Positions 46,465 through 61,996 of a stretch of 64,000 nt of DNA are shown piece after piece; positions within the stretch are counted from its first letter, which is position 1, and the number at the start of each line of letters is the position of its first letter. The stretch comes from Atrina japonica (taxonomy: Eukaryota > Mollusca > Bivalvia > Pterioida > Pinnidae), in contig BROG01000005.1 in NCBI GenBank assembly GCA_030159075.1, forward strand, positions 2,430,001 through 2,494,000, in the 5' to 3' direction. The notes under the pieces were generated by a model, which saw nothing but the letters and a program-made list of their open reading frames with translations, was not told the origin of the DNA and ran no database searches. Position numbers and translations under genes: made by a program.

Positions 46465-47469
46465 TAATCTTTCATTTACATGGTGAGTCAACAGCTAAAG
46501 GACACTTGTGTCAATGCAATGAAGGTTTGGAATATGGCACATCTACATGTATCATGACATTGGACCTTTAGTTAAAGTATAGTCCATATGTATGACTTAC
46601 ATGTATAAGTGTATTAAGTGAGTTATTTGGGTTTTCAACACATGGCAGTACAGTACATTTGTACTTATGGGAAGCTTATCATAACAAATTATAACAAACT
46701 AGTAGAGGGTAAATCAGGTAATCTTCTTAAATTATGACTTTTATAGCAATTTGACATGGCAAGAATATCATAACAGACTACCAGAGAGGAACTAACATTG
46801 ATCATCACAAATGACAACCAACTAACAGTACAAAGGAATTTAGCTACATTATACTGTCCATGCGACTCCCAAAATGAGAAAATCAATAAGTTCCTTTATT
46901 ACATAATCTAAGACATAAGTTTCACTTTGTCTCAATAAAGAAAGTTGATGAGTAGCTAAATAAATCCAGAATAAAGAATGACTTGATTTTTGAAACCAAT
47001 TTTGATGGGATGTTTTTTCAATCCTGAATTAAAATCTCGTTTTGGTACAAAATAGTGTCGCATTTAGAGCAGTACACTTCAAGTTTAAGAGGGGATTAGA
47101 TGACAATTTTTAGTATTACTGATATTAATTCATTACCCACACGCCACAAGTCTTTTGATACATAATCTAACTTCTTTTGTTATCTTCACACTTGTCATTT
47201 GTGAAACCTGTTGTCAGTCAATAGTACCTTGCATACCTCTTGAATAATGGAACGATCCAACACTGATGTCATTTAGTACATGCACCTGTGGAAATTCCAT
47301 TTTCAGATTTCATAGCAAGTGACTTCCCCTATCCAGTTTGGATCATTTTCACTTGCCCTGTTGCATAGAAACTGTTGAGAGATAAGATTTTAATAACTAG
47401 CCAATTGTCATCCATTGAAACCTTTATCGTATGCTATTGAAGTTTTTCCTCATTTCTGAAGTGAGTTGA

Positions 47470-47605
47470 TTTGATTTGATTTTTTGTTTTACGCCATACT
47501 CAACAATCTTTCAGTCATATGATGGTGTCCAGTTTTTATTGGTGGAGGAGAAACCCCGGTTACCCGGGTAAAGACCACCGACCTTCCGCAAGAAAACTGG
47601 CAAAC
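47470..47605. repeat. SINE-tail-like dispersed repeat, copy 1
   Basis: Starts TTTTGTTTTACGCCATACTCAA and continues through GGTGGAGGAGAAACC. A related sequence starts near 58968 (GCCACACTCAACAATTC … GTGGAGGAGAGAAACC). The conserved edge resembles the tail of the SINEs above. Intergenic, MRGBP-TFB1M. Confidence 0.55.
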
Positions 47606-48261
47606 TGAGCTGCACAGGCGGTAATCAATACATAACAGTATAACATTATAAGATGACAGCCATTATTTAAAACATACATGATAGATACCAAGAATTTACC
47701 AAAAACAGAAGGTTGTTCCTTGTGTTTATCCCTCATACAATGGTTTTGTAGAGATGAGAATTTCCCTCTAATTGGAGGAATTCCTCCTTTTTCAAAATAT
47801 TGCTGCAATGTGAAATTTTTATTTTCCCAATTAAACCCCTACAAATATTAACCATTGTCCTCCTTTTTCACAATAACGAAATTGCATCCCTGGTTTTAGG
47901 GTGATAAGGTCCATTGTCAACTCTGGAATCAAACACGTCATGATGTTACTGGTCAATCTACCATCCTGATCCTCTGAACTGAAGGCAGTTTGACTTTTAG
48001 TGTTATTACTGGTTGTGATGCATTACACTAAACATAGGAGGGGTCACAATGGACCAGACCCCTCAAGTCCCAAGGACAACTATAAGATAATAGTCATTGG
48101 ACAAAAAATCTTATTTTGTTCTGTGTGGTTATAAACATTTTTTTTTTCAAATTCATCTCCAGTATTAAAATGTCGCCCAATTTTTCGAAACTGACTCAAC
48201 AACAAAATTCACTCTGGATCCATTATGTAAAAAATACCCACACACAGATATGAATTTACCT

Positions 48262-48267
48262 TTTATT
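48262..48267 (-). terminator. Candidate polyadenylation signal for TFB1M
   Basis: AATAAA on the minus strand about 32 nt after the TFB1M stop codon. The short distance would give a very compact 3' UTR. Confidence 0.5.
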
Positions 48268-48298
48268 TAAATTATAAAATCTATAGAATTTCTTTGTC

Positions 48299-52755
<4,457 letters not shown>

Positions 52756-54533
52756 GTCATACGGTCATAATATATGAAACACAATATGAATAAGTCAAAT
52801 GTCCAATGTTTGCGCATATTTTTGTCTGTGAATATATTTGCACTTTTATTTACATTTTGTACAAATAAATATTCACAGACTAATAATGATTTCACAACTC
52901 ACTGACTTGCTACTGAATGACAGAATTATTATTTTACTAAGTTAACAACAGACATCAACTTGATTTTTATTTCATTCATGAACAATTCAATAATATTATT
53001 ATAGGGTCATCTTCATATAGGCATTTCATCACCATTATCATCATCACCATCAGTATTATTTCTTGAAACGGTATTACTATGCAATGTCGCCATCTATCAC
53101 AAAATTATATGTTGTAATTATTAGGGAGAGGGCTTTAGGCCTATATACATGTAATTTTAGTATAACTTTTTGCTAATCCCTTTTCATGATTGATTGAAAT
53201 AAATTATATTATATAGTATATTCACTATAAGTGAAAAGACCTATTGTTATTGTTGTGTTTCTTCTTATTATTATTTGTGTTACCAAAATTCAGAAAAAGT
53301 GGTGCATCATATCACAATTATGTTTACACACACAAGTTCAGCTACATACGGGCTCAAGCTGGTGACTTGGTGGTCCATGTCCATAGACCCCTTTAGGGTC
53401 CAGGTCCGTTTTTTCAGTTTTTTGAGATGTTATGGATCAGAGAATCTACCAGACAGATTTTGATGCGCTTTGAGATCTAAATAGTTCATTGTTTGCTTAT
53501 TCTGTAGAGTGGTCTCCGTTTTTCTCTATCTCTTACGGGTTCCGAGATATAAAGGGCCAAAGTGGTCAAAGTTGACCCCTAAAAATTATTTCTGAAACGA
53601 GGCCGAATTTCGAAAAACAAAGTTCAGATTCGGAATCCTGGGTACATTCTAAGTTGAAAACAATCATACGATTTTTTGGACCAGGTCCATATTTGGACCC
53701 TTTTTTTGGTCCATTCAGTTTTGGGCTCATTTTTCATCATTTTTAAACCAGTTTCACACAATGTTTGTCCCATTAAGTTTCAAATACGTTCTGAAAGTTT
53801 CATGTCGAGCCCTGTTACGATAGGGCCCCTACCATATGTTTGCGCAATACGTATAACCGAATCAACATATCTTTGCAGGAAAATATGTGAACTGGATAAG
53901 AGGTATTTCACAAATTTACCTTTGTATGATAAAGAGCTCACTATGTCTATGGGTATGTCTATCACTATCATGTCAATATACCAGAGCACCTGTGCCAGGG
54001 ACCTTTACTTAACACACATCTGACTCCGGTGTATTTTACAGGAAAAATTGGTATCTATCGTTAAGATCCCAGAATTTGCTGCAAGAACTTTTACTCACCA
54101 TGAAACTCTCTATATGAGTACATGTAACATATTAGCAGCTATAAATTAATGTTTGTTTACTACAGAATGCCCATGCTTTTCTCGGTGTCTGTATACTGGA
54201 AATAAAACGCGTAAAATAATTATGGAATCGAATACGATTCGTTTTTATAAACACGGAATATATCATTTCTTCTTTTTTAAATAAATGAACTGTTTTTCAT
54301 TAATTTTATAATTCCATATACTATTTTGTAACACAACAAAAGTATCAAACCTATATTTTGATTAAATAAGCGTTTTGTCACATCAGTTTTGCTTCCCCAT
54401 TTGGTTTTATTCCGCCCACGAATTCCGCTTTATTTTAGCATTTAGTTTTCACTTACAGGTCAAATGGCATCGCTTGGTATGCGCCAATTTCAAATTTTAA
54501 CAATGTAGGACAAGCAAAGATCTAGAGATAACC
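52756..54533. promoter_or_regulatory. Region between divergent TFB1M and XKR, likely holding both promoters
   Basis: About 2 kb between the start codons. Around 53370-53720 is a stretch with several GGTCCA/GGACC motifs (CAGGTCCGTTTTTTCAG, GACCAGGTCCATATTTGGAC), probably a dispersed repeat. No clear core promoter motif or extra exon found. Confidence 0.4.
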
Positions 54534-55412
54534 ATGGCACTTAAACAATTTACAGTTTACGACATTTTTGTGACTGCATTATCACTATTTTCTATAGTTG
54601 CTGATGTTGCTACAGGTATGTTTAAAGGAGATATTGTTGTTGGCAATTTTTAATGCAATACATGTAGTGTGTTACATATAATATATCACTTATCAGACGT
54701 TTAGTGTGTGGTGGGGTACTACATAGCATGCTACATATGCCTGTGGACAGGACCATCTATGTATGCCTTGTCCATAACCCCTTGATGTTTTAGTCTATTT
54801 TATTTATTCTTTTCATCAAAACATGGTAATTTTGGGACATACCACTACCAGGAAGTATGGCCAGACTTAAAAGCCAAATGTGGTTACACCCTATATTATT
54901 TATATTAGCAATGCGAAACACCTGCATGGTTATAATCGCCTGTATATGATTACATTAGCAATGCGCAAACTCCCTCTAGAATGGTTATAAACGCCTGTGT
55001 TATAATTAATAAACACTTAGCAGTCTTGTCTTTTTTTTGTTCAAATTTAAATTTATTTCTGACATTTGGAGTAGCGGCTTGGTAAGAACTAAACTAAAGA
55101 AGGTTGATTTGCATGCATAACAAGCATGGGAAAGCTCTATTATTGAACTATTTATGTAAATAGTAGCGCATTGAAGCACACCAAGTTTCCCGAATATCAA
55201 TTACGGTACATGCTATATATGCCTGTGGACAGTACCATCTAAGTATGCCTTGTCCATAACCCGTTGATGTTTTAGTCTATTTTATTTATTCTTTTCATCA
55301 AAACATGGTAATTTTGGGACATTCCACTACCAGGAAATATGGCCAAACACTGAAACAGACTTAAAAGCCAAATGTTGTTACACCCTATATTATATATACA
55401 TGTATGTATAGG

Positions 55413-55456
<44 letters not shown>

Positions 55457-58400
55457 TATAAAGAAGGTAAGACACTTCTCAGTGTTTACATTAGCAATGC
55501 GAAACACTTGCATGGTCATAATCACCTATATTATAATTAATAAACACTTAGCGGTCTTGTCTGTGCCTTCTCTTTTCACTAGAAAGTTTACCATCACTGT
55601 GAAGATTAGTAACTTTCCACTCGAGATGATATAAAAGATATAAATCTCTCTATTTTCATTCAAATTTAAATTTATTTCTGACATTTGGAGTAGCCGCTAG
55701 GTAAAAAGTTTAATTCGCATGCATAACAAGCATGGGAAAGGTCTGTTATTGATCTATTAATGTAAATACATGTAGTAGTGTATTGAAGCACACCAAGTTT
55801 CCCAAATGTCAATTACGGTAATGCTAATGGTAATTTACGAGGTATTTCATCTACTTCTACTTTAGCCAGCAGTTCCAAATAAAAAGAAAATTACCGAAGT
55901 AGCAAATATATATATACATTGTGTATATATAATTTTATATATATATAATTAGTAGAATAGCAAAACCTTTAAATATTATTTAATACCGATGTTATACTTT
56001 TACTAAAAAGGCCAATACAAATGCTCGAGACAATCTTTTCTGTCAACAAGACTTCATCAGCTTGACCATTTGAGCTTGAATTCAATGTACATATAACTGT
56101 ATATTTTGTACAATTTCATTTTCATATGTGATATGCACACACAATTTTCCTATTCTTATTTTCCAGATATAGCACTGATTGTTGTTTTCTTTGTGGAAGG
56201 TCATACAATATGGGGATCACTCACTCTGATTTTTGTTGCTATGGCAACACTTTTGATGCAGATTTTCAGTTTCCGATGGCATGCGGTAGATGGCGTGGTT
56301 ACTTTAAAGATATTTTTTGTACATGCTATATTTTTAGCCCCACTGCACAGGTAAGATAATATACTATGTACATGTAGTTATTTAATTTCATGGTGAGAAA
56401 ATTTTGTGTTTTTCTGAGAAGGAGTTATTCACAGGTATTAAATTTCGCAGAAGATAGGTTACGACTTGTCTTTTTGATACATTTGTACTTCATAAGTGTA
56501 AGGTATATTCACGGGTATTTAAATTTACAGAATTTTCTATGACTGCAAATATAGCAAAATTAAATCCCTCACAAATAATAGCAACTATACAGTATGTACA
56601 CAGTGTCACTAACCATCATTGATAAGTGTTTTTTTTATTGTAAAAATAGGGCCAATACAGACTACATTAAAAAATTTTCATGAGGGAGGTTTTTCAATCT
56701 TATGGGGACACTCTAAATTTTTAGTAAGAATCAAAAGGAAAATTAAAATTTTTCATGGGGGAGGATATACATTTTTCTTAAAGAAATTTTCAAAATTTTA
56801 CACAAAAATAGGGAGTCTCCCTATTTATGAAGGAGACTTAGCAAGTATGCCAATATGATATACATAATCATTGGCCTTATAATTTGGCCAATATGGAATT
56901 GGATAATCATAAACCCTATAATAATGTTATTTCTGACATTTTTGATATCTCAGAATTTTAAAAAGTAATTACACATATTGTGCGCATATAAAACAAAACA
57001 GGATTGATAAGAATCTTTATCATTGTAGTAATTTATACTGGTACAAATTAGTAATTTATTCTAGTACAAATTAGTAATTTACACTGATACAAATGAGTAA
57101 TTTATACTGGTACAAATTAGTAATTTATACTGGTACAAATTAGTCATTTATACTGGTACAAATTAGTAATTTATACTGGTACAAATTAGTAATTTATACT
57201 GGTATAAATAATAAACTGAAATTAATTTTGTTTATTTTTTGTTGTTGTAGATATTGGGAAGTGTTGAAGTTGGGGATGAAAGCCAGGAAAACAAGAAAAA
57301 TGGAAGATTTGAATGCAGTTTTTCGTGCCAATAATGATATTTGTCTTTTACGACTGTTTGAGTCTTTTGTTGAGTCTGCACCACAGCTTGTTTTACAACT
57401 GTACATAATTCTATGTTACAGACATTTTAATTGGCTCATTGGTAAGTAATCAAGATACAACAGTGACAAATACTACAGGGCTCTCAATAGAGCAAAATTT
57501 TGGAGGGTCCCTGGGGCCCCAGGGTCAAAATTTGGGGAGTCCCATCCAGAAAATGAAGAGTCCACTTATTCAAAGTCATTGCCAACATCTATTTTTATGG
57601 TTGTCCCTTCATTTATTTATTTGTTCATATCTTTTAGATCTAGATTCTATCTTTCTGTGTGGAGATGGTTTTTTTTTAATTATCAATAATTGTATTTTTA
57701 TTTGTATATTGGTAATTAATTTTGTAGTGCAGGGTCCTAATGAGTCATATTTTTCATGACTTAATGTGTGCTATGCATTATTAAATTAGAAGTTCTATTC
57801 CATGATAATCTTTTTAAAAGGATAACTTGCCAATCCTATTTTCCAATTCTAAAAAGAAATTTCAAATGTTGCATTAAAATTCAGGAACAAATTTTTTTTT
57901 ATCCATAACATTAAAATATAATCAAGAGACAAGACTATTGCTGATAAACTTTTTTTTTCCGTTAATATAAGCACCAAGCATTTATCGTGATTTACTTTAT
58001 CTATGTATGTGGCATATGATATCAAACCTACATTATCTTTCTTTTTTATTAATTTAAAAGACACTGACATTTTTATTTTGTATCTCGTTAATGCAGTTTT
58101 TGTTTTAAACATTACTTTTGATAACCATAAAATGAGCTGTATGTTGTATTTCAATGATATAAGCGGCCTGATGTTCATCAGCTCTTCATTTGACATGTGG
58201 ATAGACCTTTATTTACTTTTGAGGTTTCAAATCTAAATAAAGGATTTTCAGCAATGATTCTTTGTCCATGGATGTTGATTGGGGGATAAAAATTATCTGC
58301 AGGTATGCTTAATTTGGATTATTTCTTCAGCGTGGAGCTCAACAAACAATATTATATACACATTGTAATAAACCACTTGTAGCAGAGTTTTTGTAATTCA

Positions 58401-61400
58401 CCTGTCTTACCAGAAAAACTGGTAAATTTTACAAAAGTCAGGTGAAATCTATCTGATAACTGGTCCAGATGACCAGTAATTTTCCATTTCATTTCAATTG
58501 TGTATACATGTATATACAGACCAGTAAAAAAAAAAATTTTGTACCAGTGAAATTCCTTTATTCACTGGTCCAGTTGACCATTAATTTGTTTTTTATTTCA
58601 AAATATCTGTTGTAGCACCTACACATGTTTTCATAAGCGTTGGCACAAGTAACTACCTGGGTGTTGTTTTATGACCAGTGATTACGAGGACGCACAGGTA
58701 CTAGGACGGGTCAATTAAGCAATCAACAAGCAATTATGGGTTTGATTAAAAGGTGTAAAGTCCAATTCTAAATCTTGAGCGTCCTGCAGGACTCGAGGTT
58801 GAAACTTTGACACATCCCAGAAAAATCTCACGCATCAAATATGCGTACCCTCAGGTCCCTGAGAGCCCTGTACTAGACAACTTTTTGTAGGTTATTAATC
58901 TTTGACTAGGCAATGTTCATTAAACCTACTTTGTTGACAGAACGCTGTCACAAGATTTAATGTGGATTTGATTTGATTTTGAATGCTTTTTATGCCACAC
59001 TCAACAATTCTTTATTTATATAGTGTTGGCCAATTTTTAATAGTGGAGGAGAGAAACCAGTTACAACTTACAACATACTCAGAAAGAGACCACTGGTATG
59101 TGGCAAGTAAACTTGCAAACTTCTCACAAAATCAGCTTAAGTATTATATTAGGTATCAAAGTCCATGGTCAGAACATCGTGCTTTTAACCATGAAGTCTC
59201 TCACTTGTGGCTTATTGGTTTAGCACATGTTCCAGAGGGACTCGAACATGTACTGAACCAATGAGTCAGAAGTGAGAGACTTCATGGTTAAAAGCATGAT
59301 GCACTGACCATAGACTTTGATGCCTAATATAATCGTGAAATTTGTGACATTTTCATGTTATGATGATGTCATACAATCTATTGCATCTTGTTTACTATTT
59401 GAGTAGATAAACAAGAAGTTGAATAAGACAGACATGTTATAACCCCTGAGAAACAATGAACTCTTCTATAAATCAATGACTTGGGCCAGTCCAAATGTGT
59501 CTTTAGGGGTGAATGAGTTAATATCTCTATATATAAACTTAGGGTTCACATGTGCCACTGATCAAACCATGGATATGTGGTATGAATAAAAGCAGTGCCT
59601 GTGTGGGCGTATTTATAAGTACAATGTACTGAATGTAGAAATGATTGTGAGGCATTGATCTAGTCACTGGTTATGTGAGTAATTTGACCCCCTCATTCTG
59701 TGTATATGAAATAGATCTGTGATCAGTTGACTAAGAGTTGTAATTATTACCGGGTATATACTTATAGATTTTTATGTGCACTGAATTGAACCCAAATTTT
59801 CCGGGTTGAAAGGTGTGTTACTGTACCTATCAAAAGAAAGTATTTTGTTTATTGACACTTTGACAGTTACTTGTTTGCCCTTTCACCAATGATATTAAAA
59901 ATTCACTTGTATTTGACAGCAGATGTGCACACATTGATGTATCAGTACTTGTATTATGACTAAGTTATGAGCATACATTCCTAACTATAGAGAGATAAAA
60001 TGTGTAGTGGGGTTGCACTACAAGTATTTTATTTCTTATCTTAAAGTTTAAATAATTGTGTTAATGCTTATTTCACTACAAATTGAATGTATTTTCAGGA
60101 TTATCAACCATTTTTTCCCTGACTTCAATAGCATGGTCAATGACAGCATATTCAGATGGCCTTCGCCTGGCTTACAAAGAATCATACCAAAGAAAATGGA
60201 TCAGCATGACAGTTCACACAATATGGCAGATGGCTATGATAGCATCTAGAGTACTGGCGATTGTTGTCTTTGCCACTTTATATAAAGCTTGGATTTTCCT
60301 TGTCATGGGTAGGATAGATTATAGTATAATAATTGTGAACTACTTTACTTTGATTTTTTTGTTTATCTACTAACATTGTCAAATAGAATCCAAAAAGTGT
60401 ATAAGATATACAAAATGTGTAAGTATTAATTTTTAATCATTACAACAGATTATTTGAATTCATTCACTCCATACAACTATTAATTCTACTTATCGCACCA
60501 AAAATTTAAAAAAAAATGTTCCACATGACCCTAGACTGACACTCCTAAAAAGCTCAAACCCCCAATTATATTTAGGCAGTTTTGTTAACGGTTTTTTTTC
60601 CTTATCGATAATCTAAAATTTTGTCAAATTTACATATCAAATTTAAAAAGAAAATAGATAAAAATTGCCTACAAACTGACTGAAACCACTTGGTGGGGCA
60701 CATCAAGCAGGATGGCCTCAGGTGAGGAACTGTTGTACTGCATTTCAGCTTCCATCAGTTTGTTTACCAATGTGTTTCGGAATGGATTGCATGATTTAGG
60801 AGATGGATATAAGTCCTGCTAGGGCATTATTTATTTATGTGTGTCTGGTTACCTACTCATCATGAGCATATGTAAGGTACATAGCCGTAAGGTTAATGTG
60901 TGTAAGCAATATGAGATAAAAAATACTGAACCAGTCTAATATAATTAAAAAATATCACTGAACACTAAATAACCTTACCCACATCTACCGTTGTTTAAAC
61001 CTGTAAACTTTATTTTTCAGGCATAAAATTAAGTTCATATTGGAATACAGTATTTCTCTGAGGTACCGTAAATCATAATATGCAAGTGACATAATATTGT
61101 TGGAAAACGGGGTCATTATTAATCACGTATAATATTTCTTTTTGGCATGAATGTGGCAGATTCCTAAACAGTTACAATGAGTTATGTTTGGCAATTTTAC
61201 ACCTTATAATAAGTTTGCATTTGTTCTTTTAATCAACAGTAGATAACCTTTGAATGTGTGAGATAAAATATTACATTAAAATCTTCATGTAAAATTTCTG
61301 TTGATGACAAATCATGTTGCTTTAATTCCCTTATTATGTGTTCTTTGTGCAAAGAGGTTACATGTGTACAATCTTCTTTAGGTGATACTGATGTTGTTCT

Positions 61401-61996
61401 GTATGACACATTATCTTGTATTATATTCCAGGTATACATTGGTTGGTGATGACCTGCTGGATGAATGCCTGTTGTTCTGGATCACACATTATCGAGAATA
61501 TACATTGGTTGGTGATGACCTGCTGGATCACTTTCCAGAATGCTGATGTTGTTCTGTATGATGATGTTGTTCTGTATTACACATTATCTTGTATTGTATT
61601 CCAGGTATACATTGGTTGGTGATGACCTGCTGGATCACTTTCCAGAATGCTGATGTTGTTCTGTATGATGATGTTGTTCTGTATTACACATTATCTTGTA
61701 TTGTATTCCAGGTATACATTGGTTGGTGATGACCTGCTGGATCACTTTCCAGAATGCTGATTTTGGTGACAATCCCTGTGAAAAACGATTGTTTAACAGC
61801 GTGTCTGGATTTATATACATCTTTTGTTTCCTGAATCTGAAGGACGGGAGATCCAGATGGCGATTGGTTGTATACCACATGTTGATGTTAGCCGAGAACA
61901 CTGTACTTGTAATCCTGTGGTTTGTCTACAAAGAAGATAATACTTTATGGTTGGACATCTTCACACTATCAACTGTTTATGGAGGATTTGTGATTG
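54534..61996 (+). CDS. XK-related (XKR) membrane protein, first five exons; 3' end outside window
   Basis: Member of the XK/XKR family of multi-pass plasma-membrane proteins, which includes phospholipid scramblases such as human XKR8. Exons 54534-54615, 56167-56350, 57251-57441, 60099-60308 and 61712-61996 give 952 nt (317 codons plus one base) with consistent phases. The ATG has a strong context (ACCATGG). Seen: hydrophobic segment 8-24 followed by DVATD, a charged position typical of the family; hydrophobic stretches in exon 2; the XKR signature RLFESFVESAPQL at 123-135 in exon 3; SIAWSMTAY-type helix in exon 4; more membrane segments in exon 5. The last intron starts at 61997 (GTGAGT) and no terminal exon is visible to 64000, so the C-terminus, where a caspase site would lie in XKR8-like proteins, is missing. 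Similarity looks closest to the XKR8/XKR9 type, but I cannot assign a paralogue. Confidence 0.9.
54690..55830 (+). repeat. Tandem segmental duplication in XKR intron 1
   Basis: A segment of about 490 bp (from CTACATATGCCTGTGGACAG near 54730 to CCAAGTTTCCCGAATATCAA near 55200) is repeated at 55208-55815 in direct orientation. The second copy is longer because it gained an (AT)n run at 55418-55455 and about 95 bp near 55560-55660. Confidence 0.85.
57026..57209. repeat. Eight copies of a 23-bp unit before XKR exon 3
   Basis: Unit TAGTAATTTATACTGGTACA plus AAT, eight copies with few changes. The array ends 41 bp before the exon 3 acceptor. Confidence 0.92.
58966..59333. repeat. SINE-like repeat ending in a ~190-bp palindrome (XKR intron 3)
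   Basis: The first part matches the repeat at 47470. The second part, 59143-59333, is a near-perfect palindrome: the outer 64-nt arms 59143-59206 and 59270-59333 differ at about five positions, and the pairing continues inward (TTGGTTTAGCACATGTTC with its complement at 59243-59261) to a loop of about 10 nt. A B-box-like GTTCGAGTCC sits at the centre on the minus strand. Confidence 0.8.
61433..61762 (+). repeat. 107-bp tandem duplication covering the acceptor and start of XKR exon 5
   Basis: The last 50 or so bases of XKR intron 4 plus the first 50 bases of exon 5 are repeated. Copies of the exon start lie at 61433, 61499, 61606 and 61713; the last two steps are exactly 107 bp and the first is a 66-bp truncated unit. 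Acceptors (…TTCCAG) precede copies 1, 3 and 4. Only the last (exon from 61712) gives an open frame; from copies 1 and 3 the reading frame meets TGA soon after entering the next unit, because 107 is not a multiple of three. Confidence 0.9.

Larger units (their letters stand above)
43567..48261. other. Intergenic region between convergent MRGBP and TFB1M
   Basis: Holds the SINE at 44085-44390, MITEs at 44909-45256 and 45603-46464, a C/G-rich repeat at 45290-45425 (GGGGGCTAAGCCCC) and the SINE-like piece at 47470. No gene recognised. Confidence 0.6.
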
